NCBI RefSeq assembly: GCF_001583435.1
Contig: NZ_CP013251.1
Coordinates: 732,001-796,000 of the forward strand
DNA from: Endozoicomonas montiporae CL-33
GTDB lineage: Bacteria; Pseudomonadota; Gammaproteobacteria; Pseudomonadales; Endozoicomonadaceae
Direction: 5' to 3'
Length of the DNA: 64,000 nt
The notes beneath the pieces were generated by a model, which was given only the letters and a program-made list of their open reading frames with translations, did not search any database and was not told the origin of the DNA. The number at the start of each line of letters is the position of its first letter. Within the stretch, counting starts at the first letter, position 1. This document shows positions 26,030-34,765 of the stretch, piece by piece. A program made the translations under genes and the position numbers.

Positions 26030-28069
26030 ATGATGATCTGGAATCAGCTTCCGGTTCGAAACGTATTGCTGCTCTGTGTTTTATGGTTGCCTGCCCAGAG
26101 CTGGAGCATGATCGGTGTAGAGCATCAGCCAGCGGGCGCTATCGGGGGCTTCGGTAGTGCAGGCAACCTGCCGTTGTTTCGCGGGGCTGACCCCGAACAG
26201 ATGATGAAGTCGCAAGTGATCTCTGATCTGGTTGATGGGATGACCGTAACCCCGGAAACTCACGGCATCCTCTTGCCGCCGGATGATTCGGATACGATTT
26301 CTTCCGGGTCTGTTCCCGCCCGTCAGGAGCAGGAGCCGAAATCGCTGCTACAAAAACCATGGCCTGAATTTTGGGAAGAAGAACGTGAAAAGCGGCAGGA
26401 ATTATTGCAGGTTCTGGAAGAACAGGATGTTTCCGAGTTTGAACTGCGCGACCGGGACGACGTTTCGCAACAGGTTATTGAAATCCTCCACAGGGACAGG
26501 CAGGAAACCGCTTCGGTACCCGAACCTCCGGCTGACCCGGACGATTTTAAAGGGCAGCAGGTTTACCGGCAGCAGCAGGCGGCTGCATTTCGGGAACGGG
26601 ATGAAGGCGACCTGGAACCGGCTTTTGCACGGGATCAGGATGAATCCATCGGTGACGGGGAAATGGTTGCAGAGGCGAACCGATATAATGGTGATGTTGA
26701 GCTGGACACCCGCCATGTCTACAAGGGGGCTGTTAATGGCATGGTGCATCTGCCTGATCAGAATAGCCAGTCGTCAAAAACACCTTCAGCTCCGCCTTCC
26801 GATGCTCCTCCTAGCTATCAGGAAGCCGTTGAAAATGGTGGTTATGTTCCTTGGGCTGTCGAGCCTCGGCTAACTTGGGTCATTCGAAATGGTCAGCTGG
26901 TTCAGGAACCGACTCTACCAATTGCGTCGAGTGTAGGGCAGGTGCGGGAGGTTAATCCATGGGTTAGACGTAACGGTGTTAAACAGCTTCCAGAGTCAAC
27001 CCGAGAGCTGGGTTTGCTTGGGAAGTCGCAGGCAGCTGTGATCGAAGCGGCTTCATCACTGAAAATCCCGGTGGGTATTACCAGCAAGCTTTCAAGGCTG
27101 AGAGAGTATCATATCTATTTGATTGTTGACGACAGTGGATCAATGGGAGAGTCCGATACCGGTTTGTCGTACGAAAAAAACGGTTGTCCTCAGTTGTCCA
27201 GAATGGAGGAGCTGAAATTCCGGCTGCGGGCTATCATACCACTGCTGGCTGCTGTGTCGGTACAGGGCATCACCATTCGATGTCTGAACCGGTTTGAAGC
27301 CCAGTATATTTCCGGTGACATGAGCGTGAGGGATAAGGAAGCGGCGTTGCGTACTTTTGTTGATTCTCTTCAACCGTCCTATGGCACGCCCCTTAACCAG
27401 GCTTTAAAAGACAGTTTTGAAAACGCCAAAAGTCAACAGAGGCCTACGGTCGTTTATATATTTACGGACGGAGAACCCACTGACTATGCCGCAGGCGCGT
27501 CTGGCTCTCAGGGCTTCATTAACCTGATCAGACAAATTCGACGGGAAAGGGATGCCGAATTTTTCCCTATTGGTCTGATGCCGTGTACGGACAAAAAAAG
27601 CTGCATTCAGTGGATGAATGGGTTGGATGAAGACACGGACCTGGGATGGATACAGGTAGTGGACGATTATTTCTCAGAACGGAAAGAAGTTTATGATCAT
27701 CATGGTGGACTCATTCCTTACACTATTGGGCTTTACCTTGCAGCAGCGTTGCTGGGACCCGTTGATCAGGTACTGGATAACCTCGATGAAAGCACCATTT
27801 TCACCAAACGGCAGTTGGAAGAGTTTATGGGGTATCGAGTATCCAGCGAAGAGTACCAGCGTTACCGGAGCAGTGCACAGGAAGCCGTTCGGAATAGACA
27901 CATGTGGGGACATGGCAGGCATCCGGTTGACTGGCTGAACCGGGAACCTATCTATCTTCAGGGGCAGGCACTGTTCCGGATTGATAGCGGTTGCCGGTAC
28001 TCCGATTCAGACGACAATGATCCTGATCCCTATAACCCGAACGAATGCCCGCTATGTACTATTTTGTGA
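26030..28069 (+). CDS. Secreted von Willebrand factor A protein with PPxY motif
   Basis: This protein has about 679 residues. It begins with a signal peptide (hydrophobic core Val-Leu-Leu-Leu-Cys-Val-Leu-Trp-Leu, cut after about residue 22). A long acidic low-complexity region follows, containing Ala-Pro-Pro-Ser-Tyr-Gln-Glu near residue 259, a PPxY motif. Next is a vWA domain (about 358-560). Its metal site is visible as Asp-Asp-Ser-Gly-Ser-Met near 365, Thr-Pro-Leu-Asn-Gln near 452, and Phe-Thr-Asp-Gly-Glu near 477. The ATG at 26030 has AGAGGA upstream. A terminator follows. A role in adhesion or host interaction is inferred. The next gene encodes a secreted protease and may be a partner. 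Confidence 0.82.
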   Translation: MMIWNQLPVRNVLLLCVLWLPAQSWSMIGVEHQPAGAIGGFGSAGNLPLFRGADPEQMMKSQVISDLVDGMTVTPETHGILLPPDDSDTISSGSVPARQEQEPKSLLQKPWPEFWEEEREKRQELLQVLEEQDVSEFELRDRDDVSQQVIEILHRDRQETASVPEPPADPDDFKGQQVYRQQQAAAFRERDEGDLEPAFARDQDESIGDGEMVAEANRYNGDVELDTRHVYKGAVNGMVHLPDQNSQSSKTPSAPPSDAPPSYQEAVENGGYVPWAVEPRLTWVIRNGQLVQEPTLPIASSVGQVREVNPWVRRNGVKQLPESTRELGLLGKSQAAVIEAASSLKIPVGITSKLSRLREYHIYLIVDDSGSMGESDTGLSYEKNGCPQLSRMEELKFRLRAIIPLLAAVSVQGITIRCLNRFEAQYISGDMSVRDKEAALRTFVDSLQPSYGTPLNQALKDSFENAKSQQRPTVVYIFTDGEPTDYAAGASGSQGFINLIRQIRRERDAEFFPIGLMPCTDKKSCIQWMNGLDEDTDLGWIQVVDDYFSERKEVYDHHGGLIPYTIGLYLAAALLGPVDQVLDNLDESTIFTKRQLEEFMGYRVSSEEYQRYRSSAQEAVRNRHMWGHGRHPVDWLNREPIYLQGQALFRIDSGCRYSDSDDNDPDPYNPNECPLCTIL

Positions 28070-28080
28070 TGTGATTAATG

Positions 28081-28110
28081 AAAAGCCCTGTTTCATGAGG
28101 GCTTTTCATT
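28081..28110 (+). terminator. Rho-independent terminator after vWA gene
   Basis: AAAAGCCCT (28081-28089) pairs with AGGGCTTTT (28098-28106). It lies 12 bases after the vWA stop. Confidence 0.75.
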
Positions 28111-28206
28111 ATCAAGGTATTCAATAAAACGAAACAGATACTACAAAGAATGAAGAGAGCTATTCAGGACTACACTGCATAAACAAATTAAAAGTTAGAG
28201 ACGGCA

Positions 28207-29868
28207 ATGATTATAAAATATCCTTTTTTGGCAGTAGTCTTGTGCAGTGTTTTATTGGCTGATGATTGTAAGGCTAATCACCGCGTAAAGAGAATTCTTG
28301 GCGGTGACCCAGTACCGATGGACACTTATCCTGAAATAGCCTTTTTTGAAAAAGAAACACGTTATGGAAGGTCGAGCTGTACCGCTACATTGATTGATGT
28401 CCGAACGACTGAACCCAAGCTGGCGTGGTTTTTGACAGCCGCTCATTGTGCTTATGCGGGAGAAGAAAAGAACATTAAATTGTCGATGCGGAACTACCAT
28501 GACCGGCACATGGATAATATACCGGTTGCCAGAGTGTACCAGTACGAAGGTTGGAAAATAGGTGGTTACGAAAAATTGTCAGGAATCATGATAAACGACG
28601 CATCCCTGCTTGAAGTTCAACTGCCGGAAGGTCTTGAGCGCATAAAACCCATGCGGTTAACGTATCGGGATGTTTCTGATGATGATATCGAAAAAGGTGA
28701 TTACGCCGATGCGACTGCTGCCGGTTATGGGTTAACCGGTGATGAAAGCAGAGGGCAGTTGAATAAAGTGATTGCCCCGGCCATGACCAAAAGGCGTTGC
28801 TGGGGTGAGAATATTGTTTTTGCTCCTTTGTTCAAAAGCATCCTCTGCGGAGGAAAATTCACTAATGGAGGTAAAGGGGCTTTTTATGGTGATTCTGGCA
28901 GTCCTTATTTCATCACTGAAAATGGTGTCAGAAAGCAAATAGGTCTGGTTAGTTATGGCAGTTTTTCTGAAACATTTTCTCAAAATAATCTGCAACGAGA
29001 GCTGTATAACATTACTTATTGTGCTCGCATAGAATTTTTAAAGGATTTTATAGTCAGTCATGTGGGTACAGGTAAAAACAGGCTGTTCAGCTGGGGGAAG
29101 GGCTCCGAGGGCGCAGCCAGAGTGTTTAAGCAAGGAAGCAAACCATTAGGTATCTGCAAGCCAGCCTCCTCATCGCAGGTGTGTACCCTTGATATTTCAT
29201 CCAGTGAATGTATCTGTCCAACGGAAGATCAGATACTGACTATCACCAATGCTAACCATTTTGAGGCGCTTCAAGGCAATTTGCTAAAACTGTATCGCTG
29301 GCATGACTGGGATGGAAACATTGGAAAACACTTTATTTTCAGCACTAACAGCCGGGATAATCAGCAAGAGATGATTGGGTCAACCGGGTCTCCTGTCTCT
29401 GACCCGGTTCCATGTCTGGTTAATTTGTCGGACGAGAGAAAGCAGCCAACAGGCTCTGTTTTCAATGCGACAGAAATATTACCTTCTGGACGAAATCTGA
29501 CCAGTCCTGTTCCTGCTTATCGTCCACTGTCTTCTTTTATCGGAACACTGGATGAAAATAATCAATGCCTTGTCAGGCTAAATGAGAATCAGGTGGTTGC
29601 TTCAACACAGTTTAAAATTCTGGTTCATTACACTTATCAAGACCCGACAACGACAACGACAACTGTATTGGATCAACTGACAATGTCCTCAAAGCCGGAG
29701 CAGGCATTAAGTAAAGGTACAATTGCAGGTATTGCTGTGGGCGTTGTAGTTTCTGTGGTTGTCGTAATGACAGCTATAGGTGGTATTACGATTAAAAAAA
29801 TGAAACAGCGAGGTGGAGCTGGTTTTAGTTCACAGGGTGTTCGGAATCAAGCGTACGCAAGTGAGTAA
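28207..29868 (+). CDS. Trypsin-like serine protease with C-terminal membrane anchor
   Basis: This is a 553-residue exported S1A-type protease. A signal peptide (about 1-24) is followed by Arg-Val-Lys-Arg / Ile-Leu-Gly-Gly at 26-33, which matches a trypsinogen activation site. The triad is His80 (Thr-Ala-Ala-His-Cys), Asp131 (Asn-Asp-Ala-Ser-Leu-Leu) and Ser230 (Gly-Asp-Ser-Gly-Ser-Pro). A second Cys-containing region (about 310-490) of unknown fold ends in a six-Thr linker. A membrane helix (about 507-530) and a short basic, Ser/Gln-rich tail follow. This receptor-like layout is unusual for a bacterial protease. Substrate unknown. Confidence 0.87.
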   Translation: MIIKYPFLAVVLCSVLLADDCKANHRVKRILGGDPVPMDTYPEIAFFEKETRYGRSSCTATLIDVRTTEPKLAWFLTAAHCAYAGEEKNIKLSMRNYHDRHMDNIPVARVYQYEGWKIGGYEKLSGIMINDASLLEVQLPEGLERIKPMRLTYRDVSDDDIEKGDYADATAAGYGLTGDESRGQLNKVIAPAMTKRRCWGENIVFAPLFKSILCGGKFTNGGKGAFYGDSGSPYFITENGVRKQIGLVSYGSFSETFSQNNLQRELYNITYCARIEFLKDFIVSHVGTGKNRLFSWGKGSEGAARVFKQGSKPLGICKPASSSQVCTLDISSSECICPTEDQILTITNANHFEALQGNLLKLYRWHDWDGNIGKHFIFSTNSRDNQQEMIGSTGSPVSDPVPCLVNLSDERKQPTGSVFNATEILPSGRNLTSPVPAYRPLSSFIGTLDENNQCLVRLNENQVVASTQFKILVHYTYQDPTTTTTTVLDQLTMSSKPEQALSKGTIAGIAVGVVVSVVVVMTAIGGITIKKMKQRGGAGFSSQGVRNQAYASE

Positions 29869-29927
29869 TAAGCCCGTGTTGCCTGTGAAACGTTAATTCT
29901 TGTGATATTAAAGAGGCGTAGTTGCTT

Positions 29928-29958
29928 CAGAGCACCTTCCTGTTTTGAAAGTGCTCTG
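29928..29958. terminator. Hairpin between protease gene and Rnf operon end
   Basis: CAGAGCAC (29928-29935) pairs with GTGCTCTG (29951-29958). It lies between two converging genes. Neither strand has a strong T run after the stem, so termination is only probable. Confidence 0.4.
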
Positions 29959-29969
29959 GAACGGTGAGA

Positions 29970-30158
29970 TCAAGCTCTGTTGACTTGACACAAATGGCGA
30001 TTAGCGCAGCATTTGCAAGCGGTATTCCCGCCATCCTCCCGGAATGGTCCACATTCCGGGTTGTTCTTTTCAAAATTACGGTACAGTTGTTGTACACCCA
30101 GCCAACCCGCCATGGTCAGCATCAGTACAACCACTGCCGTTAACATCTGAAACAGCAT
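29970..30158 (-). CDS. Small Cys-rich membrane protein, NqrM-like, last gene of Rnf operon
   Basis: This 62-residue protein has one N-terminal membrane helix (about 5-25) and then a cytoplasmic cysteine cluster: Cys-Gly-Pro-Phe, Cys-Lys-Cys-Cys, and a final Cys. The layout resembles NqrM (DUF539), which is needed to insert the iron centre between NqrD and NqrE. RnfA and RnfE are the homologues of NqrE and NqrD. The ATG overlaps the rnfA stop (TGATG), so it is translated with RnfA. I infer a role in maturing the RnfA/RnfE iron site. I cannot confirm NqrM homology without a profile search. Confidence 0.7.
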   Translation of the reverse strand: MLFQMLTAVVVLMLTMAGWLGVQQLYRNFEKNNPECGPFREDGGNTACKCCANRHLCQVNRA

Positions 30159-30739
30159 CAGGCCCCCAGTCCGGCAAAGCCCATAAACGCCAGTGACAGA
30201 ACGCCACCAATCATAAGGGTCATGGCTGCCCCTTGAGCGACAGACGGCGTTTTTGCCAGTTCCAGCTTTTCGCGAATACCCGCCATCAGCAGCAATGCGA
30301 TACTGAAACCTGCACCGGCTCCCAGGGCAAAGGCGACACTTTGCGGGAAGTTATAGCCACGGTTGGTCTGAAACAGCGCCAGACCCAGAATCGCACAGTT
30401 GGTAGTAATCAATGGCAGGAAGATACCCAGTGCCCGGAACAGTGCCGGACTGAATTTCTTCACAAACATCTCGACCAGCTGAACCGACGAGGCTATGACA
30501 GCGATGTAACAGATCAATCGCAGGAACTCGATGTTCAGTGCGATCAACAGCAGGTTAATGACATAGGCACTGGCCGAACTCACCAACATTACAAAGGTTG
30601 TGGCAAGTCCCATGTTCAGGGCGGTGTCTCGTTTGTTGGACACCCCCAGAAACGGGCAGATACCCAGAAACATTGCCAGCACAAAGTTACTGACAATGGC
30701 TGCATTCAGAAAGATACTGAACAGGCTTTCACTTTCCAT
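30158..30739 (-). CDS. rnfA: Rnf electron transport complex subunit A
   Basis: This 193-residue inner-membrane subunit has six hydrophobic helices. The two half-site motifs that hold the iron centre are present: Gly-Ile-Cys-Pro-Phe-Leu-Gly-Val near residue 27 and Thr-Thr-Asn-Cys-Ala-Ile-Leu-Gly near 112. It overlaps rnfE by 11 bases upstream and the NqrM-like gene by one base downstream. It forms the ion-translocating membrane part together with RnfD and RnfE. Confidence 0.93.
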   Translation of the reverse strand: MESESLFSIFLNAAIVSNFVLAMFLGICPFLGVSNKRDTALNMGLATTFVMLVSSASAYVINLLLIALNIEFLRLICYIAVIASSVQLVEMFVKKFSPALFRALGIFLPLITTNCAILGLALFQTNRGYNFPQSVAFALGAGAGFSIALLLMAGIREKLELAKTPSVAQGAAMTLMIGGVLSLAFMGFAGLGA

Positions 30740-31415
30740 GGGCTAAAGCCTCCCCTTTAAATTGCTCTTCACCCTGTGCGTCCTTTTGCTCTTTGCGCAT
30801 ACGAACAAAGGCAAACAACAGCAGCCACGCACCCAATACAAAGAAGCCACCGGCAGGCAACAGCATGACGATCCAGGGTTCAAAACCGGCAGGCATGATA
30901 TTGATGCCGAACAACGCACCCGCGCCGAGGATTTCCCGCACCGAACCCAGACTGAACAGTGCCAGTGTAAAACCTGCACCGGTACCCAGACTGTTGACCA
31001 TGGAGGCAACAGGCTTCTGCTTGGAAGCGTAGGACTCCGCACGACCCAGAATCACACAGTTCGCCACAATCAGCTGAATGAATGCGCCCAGAGCGTTATA
31101 CAGATCCAGACTGATGGCCTGAATGATGTAATCAACAATGGTCACAAACGACGCAATAATGACGATGTAGGTCACGATGCGAACTTGCTTGGGAATCAGA
31201 TTACGAACCAGCGAGATCAATCCGGTAGACATCAGCAGTACAAAGCTGGTGGCCAAGCCCATACTGATGGCATTGATAGCCGAGTTGGTTACAGCCAGTA
31301 CCGGACACATGCCCAGTAACATCACAAAGACCGGGTTTTCCCGCCACAGGCCACGCAGAAAGGTATCTGGCGTGACGTTCTCATACTCTTGTTTTTTCTT
31401 CGGCACGCTAATCAT
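30729..31415 (-). CDS. rnfE: Rnf electron transport complex subunit E
   Basis: This subunit of about 228 residues is the partner and paralogue of RnfA. It has Gly-Met-Cys-Pro-Val-Leu-Ala-Val and Ile-Val-Ala-Asn-Cys-Val-Ile-Leu-Gly motifs with the conserved cysteines, in six membrane helices. The ATG at 31415 overlaps the rnfG stop by 4 bases (ATGA); the longer frame to 31487 runs back into rnfG. The C-terminal tail is charged and cytoplasmic. Confidence 0.92.
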   Translation of the reverse strand: MISVPKKKQEYENVTPDTFLRGLWRENPVFVMLLGMCPVLAVTNSAINAISMGLATSFVLLMSTGLISLVRNLIPKQVRIVTYIVIIASFVTIVDYIIQAISLDLYNALGAFIQLIVANCVILGRAESYASKQKPVASMVNSLGTGAGFTLALFSLGSVREILGAGALFGINIMPAGFEPWIVMLLPAGGFFVLGAWLLLFAFVRMRKEQKDAQGEEQFKGEALAHGK

Positions 31416-32167
31416 TCGCTTGCCTCGCTCTCTGTTAAAGAATTGAGAGTTAATGAATCCAGATGCTGGTGAATCACCGGCAGCCATTGTTGTGCGCTCA
31501 GGTTAACCGCCTGGCCAATGGCATTGGAGGTAATGGTGGCGCCACTGATGGCATCAATTTCCCAGGCATTTTGTTTGGTACCGCTTTTTACCGTGACAAC
31601 GTCGTTTGCCAGTGCCGAGCCATCGGCAGACAGACGGGCATCGAGACGATCAAAGTTGGCGAGGAAGTCCTCGTCAGTCAGTACCTTGTCACCCAGTCCC
31701 GGCGTTTCCGTCATGGTCAACACCTGATAAGCAGTAATCGCTTCCAGCTCAGGCTGATAACCAAACATGATATACACCGGACCGGCATAACCGGAGGCAA
31801 CGCCAGGAATGGCAAGCCCTTTCAGACCACCGCTGGCATCGTAGCCACCGTAGATAACAAAGCCGTCTTTATCGGTCTGTTCTACCGGAACGATGCCGGA
31901 TTCCGAGATCACAAAAGAGCGGCTGGTGGTCGCACCATGCACCACATTGAAGACTGCCGCTTCCGTGGCCGCTTTCTGGTTGGCTTCGATATACGGCATT
32001 GCCCATTGAACGACCATGACCACCAGAAAGCCCGACAGCAATGCGGTTAGTGTCAGGGTGCGGAACATCGCCATCACCGGTGTCTGAGGTGCTGCCTGTT
32101 CTACTGGCTGCTCTTCCATCGGTGTGTTGGCAGGTACCTCGGTCAGAGGAATATCGTTACTGCTCAT
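31412..32167 (-). CDS. rnfG: Rnf electron transport complex subunit G (FMN-binding)
   Basis: This subunit of about 251 residues has a Pro/Glu-rich N-terminal stretch, one membrane helix (about 37-57) and a periplasmic FMN-binding domain. The flavinylation motif is Ser-Gly-Ala-Thr-Ile-Thr near residue 212; the threonine is modified by ApbE. The ATG at 32167 has a strong GGGAGGAAGC ribosome site and overlaps the rnfD stop (ATGA). No apbE gene is present in this window. Confidence 0.92.
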   Translation of the reverse strand: MSSNDIPLTEVPANTPMEEQPVEQAAPQTPVMAMFRTLTLTALLSGFLVVMVVQWAMPYIEANQKAATEAAVFNVVHGATTSRSFVISESGIVPVEQTDKDGFVIYGGYDASGGLKGLAIPGVASGYAGPVYIMFGYQPELEAITAYQVLTMTETPGLGDKVLTDEDFLANFDRLDARLSADGSALANDVVTVKSGTKQNAWEIDAISGATITSNAIGQAVNLSAQQWLPVIHQHLDSLTLNSLTESEASE

Positions 32168-33255
32168 GCTTCCTCCCGGGATTGTGGTTTCAGGCCGGCA
32201 CCACGGGCACAAGTACCAAAGGCTCTTGGTTGAGTCACGCTGTCAATTAACGGTGCCAGGGCATTTGCCACCAGAACCGCATACATAGCACCTTCCGGCA
32301 AACCACCAAACAAGCGGATAATGACGGTCATAAAGCCAATGAATAAACCGTAAATCCAGATGCCTGTTGGCGTCAGAGGTGTTCCCACCATATCGGTTGC
32401 CATAAACATTGCTGCCAGCATCAGGCCGCCAGAGAAAATAACAAACAGAGGTGATGGATAAATGTCGGCATTCATCAGCCAGAACGGTGTAGCGGTCAGC
32501 AGCGCACCCAGAATAACGGCTGCAGGAATTTTCCAGCCCATAATGCCACGGGCAATCAGGAAACCACCGCACAGCAGCACCAGCAGAGCCGAGGTTTCAC
32601 CGGCTGAACCACTGACCATACCCAGCATCAGATCCGATGTGCTGGTGGTCACCTGTTCAAACTTGAACAACGACAGTGGTGTAGCGCTGGAGTAAGCATC
32701 TACTTGACCGGCAATCCACGCACTACTGTCAGCCGGAGACATAAACGGCAACGCCAGACTGGACGGGATAAACGACGAAAAGCGTTCAGGCAGGAAGCCG
32801 GGTGTCCATGTGGTGATAGAGACCGGAAAGGCTGCCTGTACAAAAGCACGACCCACCAGTGCAGGGTTGAACGGATTTTGCCCGAGGCCACCAAACAACA
32901 TTTTGCCCAGCGCAACGGCTACAAAACCGGCAACCGCCGCCATCCATAGTGGAAAGCCCGGTGGCAGTGTCAGTGCCAGCAGAATACCGGTAATGACCAC
33001 GCTGTAATCGGAAAGCGTACTTTTTTTATCGGAAATAGCTGTAAACAGCTGTTCCGTTGCCATGCACGACAGAGTGGTAATAATGATGAGTGCCAGTGCG
33101 CTCAGGCCAAACTGCCACACTGACCATGCACAAATAGGCAGCAGGGCATACACCACATTGCGCATGATCTGTGGCACCGTCAGCACCTTCTTCAGGTGTG
33201 GCGAAGTGCGAATGGTTAAGGGAGCGCTCTTATTTCGCTCAAGGCTGTTATTCAT
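32164..33255 (-). CDS. rnfD: Rnf electron transport complex subunit D
   Basis: This 363-residue inner-membrane subunit is homologous to NqrB. It has eight to ten hydrophobic segments and a Ser-Ser-Ala-Thr-Pro-Leu motif near residue 184 at the position of the covalent FMN site, plus Phe-Asn-Pro-Ala-Leu-Val-Gly-Arg-Ala. The N-terminal Ser-Pro-His-Leu motif is typical. It lies 12 bases downstream of rnfC and overlaps rnfG. Confidence 0.92.
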   Translation of the reverse strand: MNNSLERNKSAPLTIRTSPHLKKVLTVPQIMRNVVYALLPICAWSVWQFGLSALALIIITTLSCMATEQLFTAISDKKSTLSDYSVVITGILLALTLPPGFPLWMAAVAGFVAVALGKMLFGGLGQNPFNPALVGRAFVQAAFPVSITTWTPGFLPERFSSFIPSSLALPFMSPADSSAWIAGQVDAYSSATPLSLFKFEQVTTSTSDLMLGMVSGSAGETSALLVLLCGGFLIARGIMGWKIPAAVILGALLTATPFWLMNADIYPSPLFVIFSGGLMLAAMFMATDMVGTPLTPTGIWIYGLFIGFMTVIIRLFGGLPEGAMYAVLVANALAPLIDSVTQPRAFGTCARGAGLKPQSREEA

Positions 33256-33267
33256 AGTCTTCCACCC

Positions 33268-34659
33268 TTATCGTGCATTGCGAGCTTTTTGACGGATGGA
33301 CTGCTTGGCGACCCGGATTTTCTGGGTCAGGGGAATGTTGGCGGGGCATGAGTTACTGCAGCAGCCACACTCAAAACAGTTCATCAAATGATACTCGTCC
33401 ATCATTTCCTGATGACGGCTGACGTCAGCCAGCTTGCCGAGCATGGAAGGGTTCAGGTACATAGGGCAGGCTTCAACGCAGGCGCGACAGCCAATACAGG
33501 GCATTTCAGGTTCATTACAGCAGGGCAGTTGTTCCGGTGGAAACACCAGTATGCCGGTAATGCCTTTGGTAGTGGCAATATCACGGGTGGCGATACTCAT
33601 GCCCATCATGGGGCCACCCAGGATAATCATGCCGGGTTTTTCTATGGCACCTACCTGTTCAAGGACATACGGCAGTGGTGTACCAAGAGGGATAATGTAG
33701 TTGCCGGGTTTGCTGACACCGGGACCACTCACGGTGACGATTCGTTCAATCAGTCCACGACCTTCCGGCACCAGCTCACCAATTTGCGCCAGTGTGCCCA
33801 CGTTGAAAACAGCACAGCCAATATCAGCAGGAATACCGCCCGCAGGTACTTCCAGTCCCAGCAGACTTTTCAACAGCATTTTTTCTGCACCCTGTGGGTA
33901 ACAGGTCGGTACGGCTTCGCAGGTGATGTTAGTCAGTTGTTGTTTGTTAATGGCCTCACGGATTTTTTCAACCGCGTCCATCTTGTTATCTTCGATACCG
34001 ATAATGGCTTTTTCAGCCCCCGAAGTGACCATGGCCAGCTGCAAACCTTTCAACAGGTTATCGGTTTGCTCCAGCATGGTTCGGTGATCGCAGGTCAGGT
34101 AAGGCTCGCACTCGCAACCATTTGCCACCAGAGTGGTAATGGTTTTACCTTTGGGTGCTTTCATTTTGACGTGAGTCGGGAAGGCTGCACCGCCCAGCCC
34201 TACGACGCCGGCATCCTGTACTGCCTTAACCAGTTCATCAGCAGACATGACCTTGGTATCACGCGGCTGCAGATAACGGATGGCCTGGTCCGAGGAAGGC
34301 CAGGTATCAATCAGGATGGCGGGCGTTTTGCTGCCATTAGGCATGGAGACCAGTTCATCCACCGCAGAGACCGTACCGGTTACTGGCGCATGAATGGGGG
34401 CAGAGACAAAACCACCTGCTTCGGCAATGGGTTCTCCGCGCATAACATCCTGACCTTTGGTCACGATCGGTTTGGCAGGTGCGCCAATGCTTTGCGACAG
34501 GGGAACAATAATTTTGTTAGAAAACGGCATTCGCCGTATAGGCTTATGCTCGGTCAGTTCTTTATGGTCTTCCGGATGTATACCGTTGGCAAAGCTAGTG
34601 CCTTGCCAGGGTAACTTCAGAAAACCTTTTTGGGTAAAAGGTTGGTTAAAAAGAGACAT
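33268..34659 (-). CDS. rnfC: Rnf electron transport complex subunit C
   Basis: This peripheral subunit of about 463 residues is where NAD(H) meets the complex. Gly-Leu-Gly-Gly-Ala-Ala-Phe-Pro near residue 150 is the NuoF-like nucleotide/FMN site. Two 4Fe-4S motifs lie near the C-terminus: Cys-Ile-Gly-Cys-Arg-Ala-Cys-Val-Glu-Ala-Cys-Pro and Cys-Phe-Glu-Cys-Gly-Cys-Cys-Ser-Asn-Ser-Cys-Pro. The ATG at 34659 gives the usual N-terminus; a 15-codon extension to 34704 is possible. The protein ends soon after the second cluster and lacks the long Ala/Lys-rich tail of enterobacterial RsxC. Confidence 0.93.
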   Translation of the reverse strand: MSLFNQPFTQKGFLKLPWQGTSFANGIHPEDHKELTEHKPIRRMPFSNKIIVPLSQSIGAPAKPIVTKGQDVMRGEPIAEAGGFVSAPIHAPVTGTVSAVDELVSMPNGSKTPAILIDTWPSSDQAIRYLQPRDTKVMSADELVKAVQDAGVVGLGGAAFPTHVKMKAPKGKTITTLVANGCECEPYLTCDHRTMLEQTDNLLKGLQLAMVTSGAEKAIIGIEDNKMDAVEKIREAINKQQLTNITCEAVPTCYPQGAEKMLLKSLLGLEVPAGGIPADIGCAVFNVGTLAQIGELVPEGRGLIERIVTVSGPGVSKPGNYIIPLGTPLPYVLEQVGAIEKPGMIILGGPMMGMSIATRDIATTKGITGILVFPPEQLPCCNEPEMPCIGCRACVEACPMYLNPSMLGKLADVSRHQEMMDEYHLMNCFECGCCSNSCPANIPLTQKIRVAKQSIRQKARNAR

Positions 34660-34765
34660 TGATGGAAATCCTTTTGACTGAAAAGCATCAGGCAGAAATA
34701 ACAAGGGTGGGCAGTGCCCACCCTTTTGCTTTTTATAAGAAAGCTACTTCACAGCGAAGATTGTT

